A stretch of 64,000 bases of DNA. Source: Paenibacillus cookii (GTDB lineage: Bacteria > Bacillota > Bacilli > Paenibacillales > Paenibacillaceae). Position numbers and translations under genes: made by a program. The stretch lies in assembly GCF_018333375.1 (NCBI RefSeq), contig NZ_BORW01000002.1:1-64000 (forward strand). Reading direction: 5' to 3'. Of this stretch, positions 16,426 to 25,167 are shown one piece after another; positions within the stretch are counted from its first letter, which is position 1, and each line of letters begins with the position of its first letter. The notes under the pieces are model-generated. The model was not told the DNA's origin, searched no databases, and saw only the letters and a program-made list of their open reading frames with translations.

Positions 16426-17169
16426 TTACACCGCCGTATACCCGCCGTCCACCAACAGGCTTGTGCCTGTAATAAACGATGCGTCATCGCTTGCCAGGAA
16501 CAGGACGGCTTTGGCCACTTCTTCCGGTTTGCCGAGGCGTCCCATCGGGTGCAGCCCGACCAGATGCTGGGTGATCGCTTCGGTTCTGCCTTTGATCAGC
16601 GGCGTATCGATGTAGCCGGGGCACACCGCATTGATTCGAATGCCTTTGGCTGCATAATCCGCGCCCAGCGTCTGGGTGAGCAGCTTAACGCCGCCTTTGG
16701 CGGACGCATATGCGGTGACGCCCGCTTTGCCGACGTGGCTGTGGATGGAGCCGCAGTTCACGATCGCGCCGCCATGGCCCTGCGCAAGCATCTGTTTGAT
16801 CGCATATTTGTCGCAAAGGAATACGCCGGTCAAGTTAATGTCGATCGTGCGCTGCCAGCTGTCGGAGGACAGCAGGTCGGCAGGACCGTCCTGCGCGATG
16901 CCCGCGTTTGCGAACAGCACATCCAGCTTCCCGTATTTCTCAACCGTTTGCTCCACCATGCGAATGACATCCTGCTCATTCGTCACGTCCGTTTTCACGA
17001 ACAACGCATCAGATCCGGCTGCATTCAGTTCATCCGCCACCGCTTGTCCGCGTTCCGAAAAATCGGCAATCACGACTTTTGCGCCTTCGGCGGCAAACAT
17101 TCTGACGGAGGCTTCCCCGATGCCGCTTGCTCCCCCGGTAACCACGGCCACTTTATTTTCGAATTTCAT
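16426..17169 (-). CDS. Short-chain dehydrogenase/reductase (SDR)
   Basis: This 247-residue classical SDR has the nucleotide-binding TGGASGIGEA motif near residue 10, an Asp after beta-2 (IADFSERG), NAG in LFANAGIAQDG, and the catalytic Ser-Tyr-Lys set (NCGSIHS, then AYASAKGG). The Asp at the end of beta-2 favours NAD(H) over NADP(H). The C-terminal DGGYTAV is typical of the 3-oxoacyl-ACP reductase-like group. The ATG at 17169 is preceded by GGGAG; the earlier in-frame Met codons lack a site. It lies 54 bases downstream of a second SDR gene, and the pair is divergent from a LysR regulator, which probably controls them. Confidence 0.9.
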   Translation of the reverse strand: MKFENKVAVVTGGASGIGEASVRMFAAEGAKVVIADFSERGQAVADELNAAGSDALFVKTDVTNEQDVIRMVEQTVEKYGKLDVLFANAGIAQDGPADLLSSDSWQRTIDINLTGVFLCDKYAIKQMLAQGHGGAIVNCGSIHSHVGKAGVTAYASAKGGVKLLTQTLGADYAAKGIRINAVCPGYIDTPLIKGRTEAITQHLVGLHPMGRLGKPEEVAKAVLFLASDDASFITGTSLLVDGGYTAV

Positions 17170-17223
17170 TGATCTCGCTCCCATCTTAGATTCATTTTGA
17201 AACACATGCTCGAAGGTTTTTTC

Positions 17224-17982
17224 TTACATCGCGGTAGCTCCGCCATCGATCACGAATTCCGCCCCCGTGCAATAGGAAGATTCGTCGGAAGCAAGGAACA
17301 GAACCATGTTCGATACTTCCTCAACCAAGCCGAATCGGCCCATTGGAGCCATCCGTTTGCCCAGCTCCGCGGCGGACATTCGGCTCGCCTGCGTCGCATA
17401 ATCGCCCATCGCCGTATTGATGTAGGCAGGATGGATCGAGTTGACCCTCACGTTGGCCGAAGCGTATTCGACCGCGGCGTCTTTGGTCATGATCCGTACC
17501 GCCCCTTTGCTTGCGCCGTAAGCGACGTGCCCCGATGCCCCTGTCAAGCCGGCGATGGAGGAAGCATTGATGACCGAACCGCCTTGTTCTTGCTTGGCCA
17601 TGACCGGCATCACGTGTTTCATGCCGAGGAAGACGCCCGTCACGTTGATCGAAAGCATCCGATTCCACTCATCCAGCCCGATTTCGGCCAGCGGTTTAAT
17701 GAAATAAATGCCTGCGTTATTGAACAAAATATCGATAGAACCGAACTGCTTAACCGACGCTTCAACGATCCGTTTCCAGTCGTCTTCGCTGCTGACGTCG
17801 TGTTTGAAAGCCGCGGCGCTGCCCCCGGCCTGCTCAATTTCCGACGCCGTTTGTGTTACGTTATCCAAATTGATGTCCGTGACGATCACTTTGGCGCCTT
17901 CCTGCGCAAACCGCAGCGCCGTCGTTTTCCCGATGCCTGCTCCCGCCCCGGTGATCAGTGCGACTTTTCCTTCCAATCTCAT
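17224..17982 (-). CDS. Short-chain dehydrogenase/reductase (SDR), second of a pair
   Basis: This 252-residue classical SDR has TGAGAGIGKTTA (cofactor loop), VTDINLDN (NAD-favouring Asp), NNAGIYF, and the active site INASSIAG followed by AYGASKGA. The DGGATAM ending matches its neighbour. The two proteins are related but clearly diverged in the substrate loop, so they probably act on successive or stereoisomeric alcohol/ketone substrates. AAGGGAG eight bases before the ATG sets the start. It is first gene of the two-gene unit and faces the LysR gene across a 222-base region with palindromes. Confidence 0.9.
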   Translation of the reverse strand: MRLEGKVALITGAGAGIGKTTALRFAQEGAKVIVTDINLDNVTQTASEIEQAGGSAAAFKHDVSSEDDWKRIVEASVKQFGSIDILFNNAGIYFIKPLAEIGLDEWNRMLSINVTGVFLGMKHVMPVMAKQEQGGSVINASSIAGLTGASGHVAYGASKGAVRIMTKDAAVEYASANVRVNSIHPAYINTAMGDYATQASRMSAAELGKRMAPMGRFGLVEEVSNMVLFLASDESSYCTGAEFVIDGGATAM

Positions 17983-18144
17983 ATGATAACTCCCTTTCCG
18001 TCTTGGCATTTATCCAAGCTTGTCTCCACACGAAACCAATGAACGGCCTGAACATGCTGCAGCAATTCCCCAAAAGGATGTACCTCAGGCTTTACTTCTA
18101 TGTTATCATCGATAAGGGTTCAATAAAATTTAAACATATTTAAT

Positions 18145-18182
18145 TTGACTTAAGGCTAGCTTAAATCATATCCGGATATAAA
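18145..18182. promoter_or_regulatory. Divergent control region with LysR-type box and palindrome
   Basis: TTAAG-GCTAG-CTTAA (18150-18164) fits the T-N11-A layout of LysR boxes and overlaps a TTGACT -35 (18145-18150). A 12-bp perfect palindrome ATATCCGGATAT lies at 18168-18179, just before the LysR coding start. This fits autoregulation plus control of the SDR pair. Confidence 0.5.
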
Positions 18183-18204
18183 CTTACAAGGATCGGGTTG
18201 AATC

Positions 18205-19110
18205 ATGCATATTGAAAAACTGGAGTATTTGGTCGAGGTCGCGAAAACCGGCTCCATCTCGAAAGCCGCCCAAAATCTTCACGTCACCATTTCGGCAGTC
18301 AGCCAGTCGATTTCGAGCCTTGAAGAGGAATGGGGAGTTGCCGTTCTGAAACGGCAGCGCACGGGAGCCGTCCCCACCGCCGAAGGAGCCGTCATCATTA
18401 AAAAAGCGGCCGAGCTGCTGCAGAAATACGAAGAATTGAAGGAAGCCGCCCAAGGGTATTCCGAGCTGGTCCAAGGACGACTGCGAATCGCAACGATTCC
18501 CGGCCCCATGCTGCTGCTCGAGCAAGTGGTACTGGATTTCAAGCGGAAATATCCGCAGGTCAAAATCGAGATCGTCGAACAAGGTTCGCAGGATATTATC
18601 GACGACGTTTTGAACGACAAAACCGACCTGGGTTTCATCATTCTTTACAAAAACCGGCTGATCGAACATTTGGGGCTTGATTACGACCCGCTGCTCAAAG
18701 TCAAAATGGTTGCCGCCACCAGCATCCATTCGCCGCTCGCTTTTCAGAAAACAATTACGCCGGAAGAGCTTAAACGGCAGAACGTTGTGCTGTATAATGA
18801 TGATTATGTGAAATGGTTTATGGATGATTTTCAGAAAAAATACGGGCCGGCCGATATCGTATACACCACGAACAACCGCGCATTGATCAGCCGCGCCTGC
18901 CTCACCCATTCGGCGGTTACGGTCGGGCTCAACTATTCGTTCATTTCCGAACCGATCTCCGACACCGTTATCCTGGATTTTGATTTCCCCCAGCAAAGTC
19001 CGGTATTCCTGGGAGTCATTCAGCGGAAGGAACATCATATTTCCGCGATTTCACGGCATTTTCTAGACCGCATCAAACATGATATTTCCGGTTTGCAAAA
19101 CATGCTGTAA
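18205..19110 (+). CDS. LysR family transcriptional regulator
   Basis: This 301-residue LTTR has an N-terminal winged HTH (1-60; MHIEKLEYLVEVAKTGSISKAA, VTISAVSQSISSLEEEWG) and a periplasmic-binding-protein-like effector domain (about 90-295). It is transcribed divergently from the two SDR genes and most likely regulates them and itself. The effector is unknown. The start is the usual one for the family; AAGGA lies about 12 bases upstream, a weak site. cls follows on the same strand after 36 bases, and read-through is possible. Confidence 0.9.
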   Translation: MHIEKLEYLVEVAKTGSISKAAQNLHVTISAVSQSISSLEEEWGVAVLKRQRTGAVPTAEGAVIIKKAAELLQKYEELKEAAQGYSELVQGRLRIATIPGPMLLLEQVVLDFKRKYPQVKIEIVEQGSQDIIDDVLNDKTDLGFIILYKNRLIEHLGLDYDPLLKVKMVAATSIHSPLAFQKTITPEELKRQNVVLYNDDYVKWFMDDFQKKYGPADIVYTTNNRALISRACLTHSAVTVGLNYSFISEPISDTVILDFDFPQQSPVFLGVIQRKEHHISAISRHFLDRIKHDISGLQNML

Positions 19111-19146
19111 GCCGGAAGTGGCGTTAAGCAGGAGGACAACGACGCA

Positions 19147-20595
19147 ATGAACTTTTCTTCCCTCATTCTAGGATTGATCTTGTTTCTGAATTTTATTTTC
19201 GCTTTGGTCGTCGTGTTTAAGGAGCGCCGCGACCCTGGAGCGACTTGGGCTTGGCTGCTGGTGCTGTCGTTCATCCCGATTGCCGGCTTTTTGCTGTACC
19301 TGCTCTTCGCCCAAAACTTCAGGCATGTCCGCTTGTTCCATTGGGACGACCTGAAAAAAATCGGCGTCAAAGAGATTATTTTGGAGCAGCTGGAACGCAT
19401 TCAGAGGGGCAACTTCCGGTTCTACAACGAATCGGCCAGCAAATACAGGGATCTCATCTACATGTATTTGAAAAACAACCACTCGATGTTTACCGAAGAA
19501 AACGCGGTGGACATCATTACCGACGGACAGGAGAAATTCGATAAGCTGTTCAAAGACATTCACGGGGCAAAAGATTATATCCATGTCCAGTATTACATCA
19601 TCCAAAACGACGTCCTCGGCAAAAAATTGATCAACCTCCTCACGCAAAAGGCACGGGAAGGCGTGAAGGTCAGAGTGCTCTATGACCAGCTGGGCTCGAG
19701 AAAGCTGACAAAAAGGTTTTTCCGCGAATTCCGGGCCGCCGGCGGGCTTGCCGAAGCATTTTTTCCTTCGCGGCTGCGCTTGATCAACTTCCGTTTGAAT
19801 TACCGCAACCACCGCAAGCTCGTCATTATTGACGGCGAAATCGGCTATGTGGGCGGGTTCAACGTGGGGGACGAATATTTGGGGCTGAATTCGAAGTTCG
19901 GCTATTGGAGGGACACCCACTTGCGGATCATCGGATCGGCGGTTTACGCGCTGCAGATTCGGTTTATTTTGGACTGGAACCAGGCCTCGCACCATCACGC
20001 GATTACATACTCGCCGAACCTGTTCCCGGAGGTGGCTCCCTGCGGCCGGATCGGCATGCAGATCGTCACGAGCGGACCGGATTCGGAGCTTGAACATATC
20101 AAAAACGGATACATAAAAATGATTTCCTCCGCGAAAAAAACGATTCACATCCAGACTCCTTATTTCATTCCGGATGCAAGCGTGCTGGATTCGCTGCGGA
20201 TCGCCGTTCTGTCGGGCGTTGAAGTCAAAATCATGATACCGGACAAGCCGGACCATATTTTCGTGTATTGGGCCACGTATTCATACATCGGGGAGCTATT
20301 GAAGGTAGGCGCTACCGTTTATCTGTACAATAACGGTTTCATTCATTCCAAAACGATCGTCATCGACGAAGAAATTGCTTCGGTGGGTACGGCCAATATC
20401 GATTTTCGCAGCTTTAAGCTGAACTTTGAAGTCAATGCCTTTTTGTATGACGACCGGATTTCGAAACAATTGACGGAGATGTTCGAAGAGGATTTGCGCG
20501 TATCCCGGCAGTTGACGCTCCAGGAATACCACCAGCGCCCGAGATGGATTCGGATCAAGGAAGGCATATCGCGGCTGCTGTCGCCGATTCTGTAA
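19147..20595 (+). CDS. cls: Cardiolipin synthase
   Basis: This 482-residue phospholipase-D-superfamily enzyme condenses two phosphatidylglycerols into cardiolipin and glycerol at the membrane. It has two N-terminal membrane helices (about 3-22 and 35-55) and two HKD catalytic motifs (HRKLVIIDGEIGYVGGFN near residue 222 and HSKTIVIDEEIASVGTAN near 400). Length matches B. subtilis ClsA. AGGAGG before the ATG is strong. It follows the LysR gene directly and ends at the terminator split by a MITE-like insert. Confidence 0.94.
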   Translation: MNFSSLILGLILFLNFIFALVVVFKERRDPGATWAWLLVLSFIPIAGFLLYLLFAQNFRHVRLFHWDDLKKIGVKEIILEQLERIQRGNFRFYNESASKYRDLIYMYLKNNHSMFTEENAVDIITDGQEKFDKLFKDIHGAKDYIHVQYYIIQNDVLGKKLINLLTQKAREGVKVRVLYDQLGSRKLTKRFFREFRAAGGLAEAFFPSRLRLINFRLNYRNHRKLVIIDGEIGYVGGFNVGDEYLGLNSKFGYWRDTHLRIIGSAVYALQIRFILDWNQASHHHAITYSPNLFPEVAPCGRIGMQIVTSGPDSELEHIKNGYIKMISSAKKTIHIQTPYFIPDASVLDSLRIAVLSGVEVKIMIPDKPDHIFVYWATYSYIGELLKVGATVYLYNNGFIHSKTIVIDEEIASVGTANIDFRSFKLNFEVNAFLYDDRISKQLTEMFEEDLRVSRQLTLQEYHQRPRWIRIKEGISRLLSPIL

Positions 20596-20596
20596 G

Positions 20597-20823
20597 AAAA
20601 AAAGAGCGGTCCCATGCGGGACGCTCAGGCTGTCGAGAAACCCCCTGTTTTTTTGCAGGGGGTTTAAAATTGCCTCGTCGGTCACTGAAGTAGGGGTCTC
20701 AGAGCGCTTTAAATCGATTTTTATTTTAAAAGATATGATTCCCCATATAAAAAATAGAGTGTCGAAAAGTCCGTTGGACTTTCTCGACACTCTGAGCGGT
20801 CCCATGCGGGACGCTCTTTTTTT
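20597..20823. repeat. MITE-like 167-bp insertion flanked by 23-bp direct repeats inside a terminator
   Basis: The 23 bases at 20604-20626 recur exactly at 20794-20816. The left copy has A7 before it and the right copy T7 after it, so together they rebuild one bidirectional terminator. The 167 bases between them start AGGCTGTCGAGAAA and end in the near-complement TTTCTCGACACTCT, giving 14-bp imperfect terminal inverted repeats. The insert has no reading frame of note. Its left 40 bases match repeat copy 1; its right end (20756-20793) is a second long hairpin. Confidence 0.72.
20794..20823. terminator. Bidirectional terminator between cls and the GH18-like gene (right copy)
   Basis: A GAGCG-TCCC / GGGA-CGCTC stem with T7 on the right side. 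Its A-flanked partner copy at 20604-20626 was separated from it by the insertion. Confidence 0.7.
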
Positions 20824-20831
20824 ATGATGAT

Positions 20832-22076
20832 TTATTTCATCTCTATCGACTCGTTGATCTTCGCCCAGGCAGGCTGGCCGATCAGCCCCAAGCGCCAGAA
20901 AGCGACGCCTTTCAGGTCATACCGTTTGGCCAGGCCGATCTTGGTGTTGACGGTACCTGCGTTTTCGCTGCCGAGCGAGATCCCGAGAATCAGCCTGTCT
21001 TTGCTAGTTTCCTTCAACGCCAGGCGGATGGCCTCGTCGACCCGCTTCAATGGTTCGGGGCCTTTTTCCTGTTCGAACGCATAAGCCATAATCACCAAAT
21101 CGTCCGCCAGACCCGATAACGTTTTGTAATCATACCCTGCATAGGAACTGTTCAGCGGATGAAGGATCAGCGTCAATTTCAGGCCTGCCGCGCGGGCTTT
21201 GGCGGAAAGCTTTTTCACGAATGCGTTGTATTCCGCTTTGACCTTGTTTTTGTCGCCGGTCAAACCAAGCCCTTCCAGATCGAGCGCAATGCCTTTAAAC
21301 CCTTTTCCCGCGGCCGCTTCCACGATCTCCGAGGTGGTTTTCTCCTGCAGCGCCTGATCTTCCAGGTTTTTCGTCAATTCGCCGCTGGAATCCACGGAGT
21401 ACACCATCAAATACGGCGACGTTCCTTGCTGCGCGGCATCTTGAATGATCGATTCCGGCGTGACTTCGCCCGCAGCCTGCGGCCATTTATACTCCTTGCC
21501 CTCCATCGTGAATTGTCCGGAAGGATCGATCCGGCTCCAGCCGAAAGCAACCGAATCGAAAGACGGGATGTATGCCCGTTCATCGAAAGAAGATAACGCG
21601 TAAAAGCCTAACGTATACATATCTTCCTTGGGCGACGTGATCGAAACGGTTTGCGTTTTCTGATCCCAGGCCACCCCGGCCCCGAACTGCTGGCTAAAAA
21701 AGCTGAGCGGGATCATCGTGCTGCTGCGGATCGTTTGCGGGGCGTTGGCAAGGGCTACCGTTTTCCCGTCGACCAAAGCTTGTTTGCTGCCGATGGTCAA
21801 CACGACCTGTTTGGAGATCCCGTCCTCTTTTTTCGTAGCCGTGATTTTTTGTTCCTTCTGGTTCCAAGTCACTTGAATGCCAAGCGCTTCGGAGATGGCC
21901 CGGAACGGCACCATGGTCGTTCCCTTCAACACGGTCGGCTCCACCGGAAAAGACAGCGGATATCCGTCGAGCATGATGCTGACCTTGCCTGCAGCCTTGG
22001 CCGCATCCGCGGGAATCGCGGAGAAAGAGCCTGCAATCAAAACGGAGCTTAAAAGAATTTTCCCAATGACCTTCAT
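20832..22076 (-). CDS. Secreted GH18-like protein with two copper-amine-oxidase-type stalk domains
   Basis: This 414-residue exported protein has a signal peptide (about 1-26, ending IPADA), a tandem copper amine oxidase N-like domain (about 30-150) and a GH18 chitinase/spore-germination type barrel (about 155-410). The GH18 active-site strand reads KGIALDLEGLG, keeping the catalytic Glu of the D-x-x-D-x-D-x-E motif in a shortened form. Relatives include YdhD/SleL-type cortex or peptidoglycan N-acetylglucosaminidases. GGGAG eight bases before the ATG at 22076 supports this start over a Met five codons earlier. It is monocistronic. The stalk domains probably tether it to the wall. Confidence 0.85.
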   Translation of the reverse strand: MKVIGKILLSSVLIAGSFSAIPADAAKAAGKVSIMLDGYPLSFPVEPTVLKGTTMVPFRAISEALGIQVTWNQKEQKITATKKEDGISKQVVLTIGSKQALVDGKTVALANAPQTIRSSTMIPLSFFSQQFGAGVAWDQKTQTVSITSPKEDMYTLGFYALSSFDERAYIPSFDSVAFGWSRIDPSGQFTMEGKEYKWPQAAGEVTPESIIQDAAQQGTSPYLMVYSVDSSGELTKNLEDQALQEKTTSEIVEAAAGKGFKGIALDLEGLGLTGDKNKVKAEYNAFVKKLSAKARAAGLKLTLILHPLNSSYAGYDYKTLSGLADDLVIMAYAFEQEKGPEPLKRVDEAIRLALKETSKDRLILGISLGSENAGTVNTKIGLAKRYDLKGVAFWRLGLIGQPAWAKINESIEMK

Positions 22077-22346
22077 ATTCGGTTCTCCCATGATCTGAAA
22101 TATAGTTTTGTTTGATTTAATAGAATGCTAGATTCACTATACCATGATCCCGAATACCATTTCCACCCAAAACAGGCAAAGCAGGGTTGTTCTCTGTGCC
22201 TGCACAGCCTTCCCCAACGGCAGGTCATCGGGAACCGGGGAATCATAGACAGCGGGCACAGCATAGAATAGTTTAGAAGGATAGGATAAAACCTATTGCT
22301 AGATTCGACGGACGAATGATCTGAAGGATCGTCGCCAAAAACGATG

Positions 22347-22378
22347 AAAAACCCCGCAGCCGTGGCTTTGGGGTTTTT
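22347..22378. terminator. Intrinsic terminator of the efflux gene
   Basis: AAAAACCCC / GGGGTTTTT stem just downstream of the DHA2 transporter, effective in both directions. Confidence 0.8.
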
Positions 22379-22386
22379 GCGCTTAT

Positions 22387-23829
22387 TTAATCGTGTTTTA
22401 CCGGAACCCGTTTAATAAACAGGCCGATCACGAAGCCCGCCAGAGCGATGATCATGCCGAACATAAAGGCATGCGATACGCCGGCCGTCAACGCTTCGAT
22501 CGGATTCCCGCCCGGATGGGTTTTAAAATAGCTCTCCTGCCCGGCCGACATGATGCTGACGGCAACCGCCGTGCCGATGGCCCCCGCCACCTGCTGAAGA
22601 GTGTTCATGATCGCGGTTCCGTCCGGATAATATTCGCGCGGCAGCTGGTTCAAGCCGTTTGTCTGCGCGGGCATCATGATCATTGAAATGCCGATCATCA
22701 AGCAGGAATGCAGCACGATGATGAGGAAAGCGGCGGAAGCGGCCGTTACGCCCGAGAAAAACCACAGAGCCGCGGCTGCTACAATAAAACCAGGGAATAC
22801 AAGCCACTTCGGACCATATTTATCGAACAAACGCCCCATGAGGGGAGACATCAAGCCGTTCACGATTCCCCCGGGAAGCATAATGAGTCCGGCGTAAAAC
22901 GCCGATTTTCCAAAACCGCCCTGCAGGAACAGCGGCAGCACCAGCATCGACGACAAAATGATCATCATGCTGATAAAGACCATGACGACGCCGACCGAAA
23001 ACATCGGGTATTTGAATGCCCGCAGGTTGATCATCGGCTGCTTCATTCGCAATTGATGCCAACCGAACAAGAGCAGTGCCGCGATACCGATGATCAGGGA
23101 CGCGATCACCTTCGGACTCGTCCAGCCTCCGCCTTCGCCGGCGCTGCTGAAGCCGAACACGATGCCGCCGAAGCCGATCGTCGATAAAATGATCGACAAC
23201 AGATCGATTTTCGGTTTGGTGATGGTCGATACGTTTTGCATGAACAGGATGCCGCAAACCAGCGCCAACACGAGAAAAGGCAAAGACAGCCAGAAAATCC
23301 AGTGCCAGCTGAGGTTTTCGATCAACAGACCCGCGATCGTCGGGCCGACCGCAGGGGCGAACATGATCACGAGGCCGATGATGCCCATGGCGGCGCCCCG
23401 TTTTTCTGCCGGGAAAATAACCAGAATCGTGTTGAACATCAGCGGTAGCATAATGCCCGTCCCCGCGGCCTGAACGACGCGAGCGACCAGCAGTACTTCA
23501 AAACTCGGCGCCAGCGCCGCAATCAAACAACCGGCGATCGAAAAGATCAGCGCGGTAATAAATAATTGTCTCGTCGTAAACCATTGCAGCAAAAGGCCGG
23601 ATACCGGCACTAAAATGCCTAGCGTCAGCAAATATCCCGTAGTGAGCCATTGCGCCGTCGGCGGCGAAATGTGCAGCACCTGCATCAAATCGTTTAAAGC
23701 GACGTTTAACGCCGTCTCGCTGAACATCCCGATAAATCCGCTGATGAGCAGCGCGACCATGATCGGGATGACTTTGAATCGTTTGTCCGAGCTTGCTGCC
23801 GTTTGTGTATTTTGCATGGCTGCTTCCAC
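22387..23829 (-). CDS. DHA2 family multidrug MFS transporter (LmrB/EmrB type)
   Basis: This 480-residue proton-driven drug exporter has about 14 membrane segments. DHA2 signs include FSETALNVALNDLMQVLHI in helix 1, TGYLLTLGILVPVSG (motif D region), the R-x-x-Q-A-x-G-T-G motif (ARVVQAAGTGIMLP) and the motif C-like VGPTIAGLLIE. The GTG at 23829 is the start: GGAGG lies nine bases upstream. It is the second gene after a TetR repressor on the same strand, the usual lmrA-lmrB-type layout. A 14-bp palindrome stands in the gap, so the pump is probably induced when the repressor binds a drug. Confidence 0.92.
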   Translation of the reverse strand: MEAAMQNTQTAASSDKRFKVIPIMVALLISGFIGMFSETALNVALNDLMQVLHISPPTAQWLTTGYLLTLGILVPVSGLLLQWFTTRQLFITALIFSIAGCLIAALAPSFEVLLVARVVQAAGTGIMLPLMFNTILVIFPAEKRGAAMGIIGLVIMFAPAVGPTIAGLLIENLSWHWIFWLSLPFLVLALVCGILFMQNVSTITKPKIDLLSIILSTIGFGGIVFGFSSAGEGGGWTSPKVIASLIIGIAALLLFGWHQLRMKQPMINLRAFKYPMFSVGVVMVFISMMIILSSMLVLPLFLQGGFGKSAFYAGLIMLPGGIVNGLMSPLMGRLFDKYGPKWLVFPGFIVAAAALWFFSGVTAASAAFLIIVLHSCLMIGISMIMMPAQTNGLNQLPREYYPDGTAIMNTLQQVAGAIGTAVAVSIMSAGQESYFKTHPGGNPIEALTAGVSHAFMFGMIIALAGFVIGLFIKRVPVKHD

Positions 23830-23868
23830 AATACCTAACCTCCATATGTCTGATTTCTATCTCTATTT

Positions 23869-23882
23869 GTTATCTAGATAAC
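23869..23882. promoter_or_regulatory. 14-bp perfect palindrome between TetR and efflux genes
   Basis: GTTATCTAGATAAC is a perfect palindrome in the 69-base gap directly upstream of the efflux gene's ribosome site. It may be a TetR operator. Confidence 0.45.
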
Positions 23883-23898
23883 TGTCGCTCTTTCTATC

Positions 23899-24534
23899 TC
23901 AATCTTCTTTTTTATGTCTTTCGCTTTTTGGAGACGATTGATCCGACCGGCTGACGTCCAGCAGGCGTTCTACCAGTATCCCCATATACTTGGATGCCGC
24001 ATGGATCGGTCCGGAATCCTGCTTTGTCATGGCAATGATCAGCGAACCTTCCATCATGGACAAGATGACCGTGGCCGTCTCGGCGGCACGTTCCGCATCA
24101 AGTCCCGCCGATTGCAGCCGCTGGGATAACATCCCGTGCCACTCATCGATTGCGTTCTGACAAGCTTCCCGAAGCGATACGCTGACGGAACACGTTTCCA
24201 CTGCATTCCAGAAGCTGAGAGGGGTAAAACCCTCAAAATTCGATTTTTCGGCATCCTCGGCCATCATTTCGATATGGTATGGGATCGCTTGGGCCGGATG
24301 TTCGAATCGTTCGAAAGCCTCCTGCCATTTGCCGGAAACCATTCGCTTAATCTGCTCGATGCATTCCCGCGCAAGCTCCTCTTTCCCTTCCGGAAAATAA
24401 TAATAGAGCGAGCCTTTGGGGCATTGGCTTTCCTTGATGATTTGGTTCAATCCCGTTCCATGATATCCCTGCACAGAGAACAGTCTGGTAGCCGTTTTCA
24501 CGATGATTTCACGCGAGTTTGCTTTGCCTGCCAT
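23899..24534 (-). CDS. TetR family transcriptional regulator (LmrA/YxaF type)
   Basis: This 211-residue repressor has an N-terminal HTH (residues 5-55: SREIIVKTATRLFSVQGYHGTGLNQIIKESQCPKGSLYYYFPEGKEEL, quoted here as the family-typical core SLYYYFPEGKEEL) and a C-terminal ligand-binding half with the conserved FTPLSFWNAVE block of the LmrA/YxaF group. It sits directly upstream of a DHA2 drug pump and probably represses both genes. The ATG at 24534 follows AAGGAGG by nine bases; the longer frame starts inside the ribosome-site region. Confidence 0.9.
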   Translation of the reverse strand: MAGKANSREIIVKTATRLFSVQGYHGTGLNQIIKESQCPKGSLYYYFPEGKEELARECIEQIKRMVSGKWQEAFERFEHPAQAIPYHIEMMAEDAEKSNFEGFTPLSFWNAVETCSVSVSLREACQNAIDEWHGMLSQRLQSAGLDAERAAETATVILSMMEGSLIIAMTKQDSGPIHAASKYMGILVERLLDVSRSDQSSPKSERHKKED

Positions 24535-24559
24535 GGAAGCGAGGCCTCCTTTCTCCAAA

Positions 24560-24611
24560 ATTATAACGAACGGTCTACATATTATAACGGACAGAAGGCC
24601 TTGATTGTCAA
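24560..24611 (-). promoter_or_regulatory. Promoter and candidate operators of the TetR-efflux operon
   Basis: On the minus strand TTGACA (24606-24611), 19 bases, TATAAT (24581-24586). ATTATAACG[A/G]AC occurs twice, at 24560-24571 and 24581-24592, exactly 21 bp apart. Between them TAGACCG-TT-CGTTATA forms an imperfect dyad of the kind bound by TetR dimers. Confidence 0.5.
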
Positions 24612-24664
24612 CGATTTTCTTTTGCAGAAAATTTTCCGGAGGTTTGCCGGCCGCGTGCTGCCAA

Positions 24665-24705
24665 TAAAAAACGGCTGCCTGCCCATTCGGTGGACAAACA
24701 GCCGC
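24665..24705 (-). terminator. Terminator of the ferredoxin gene
   Basis: GCGGCTG / CAGCCG stem with TTTTTT on the minus strand. Confidence 0.75.
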
Positions 24706-24731
24706 TTCATGAATTCATTTGCCATGCTCTT

Positions 24732-25055
24732 TTAATCGAGTGGGCGCTTGCCGGCATCCATGCCGGAACCGGAAACGGTCATGACCGGCTTGACGGTCAG
24801 ATCGCTATGTACGCGGATTTGGCAGGAAAGCCGCACGTTCGGCTCGTGGATTCCTTTGGTTGCGAGGATCGCTGCCTCCGCTTCGCCCATGGCGCCGGCG
24901 TCTCCTTCAAGGATCTCTACGCGGCAGGTCGTGCATCTCGCATTGCCTCCGCAGCGGTGCAGAATGTCGACGCCGTGATCCTCCAGAGCAAGTACCAGCT
25001 TTTGTCCGTCCGCCGCTTCAATGGTTCCTTTTCCTTCGACTTGAATCGTTGGCAT
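24732..25055 (-). CDS. Plant-type 2Fe-2S ferredoxin
   Basis: This 107-residue electron carrier has the cluster motif C-x5-C-x2-C in HRCGGNARCTTCRVE (about residues 35-44) and the fourth Cys in VRLSCQIRV (about 78), which is the spacing of plant/vertebrate-type 2Fe-2S domains. A C-terminal tail follows. It stands alone, with no obvious redox partner next to it, so its client is unknown. AAGGAA ten bases before the ATG gives the start. Confidence 0.92.
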   Translation of the reverse strand: MPTIQVEGKGTIEAADGQKLVLALEDHGVDILHRCGGNARCTTCRVEILEGDAGAMGEAEAAILATKGIHEPNVRLSCQIRVHSDLTVKPVMTVSGSGMDAGKRPLD

Positions 25056-25167
25056 GTGGAATCGCTTCCTTTCTTTCGCTAGATATTAAGCATCATCCCG
25101 ATGGGAATGATACACGAGTCTCTATTATTGCTTGACGGAAGGTATTTTTCAAGTGATGTCCAATAAA

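Noticed and set aside
16251-16487. Minus-strand 78-codon frame at the 3' end of the SDR gene
   Set aside because: Overlaps the SDR coding end in another phase, no ribosome site, runs through a hairpin.
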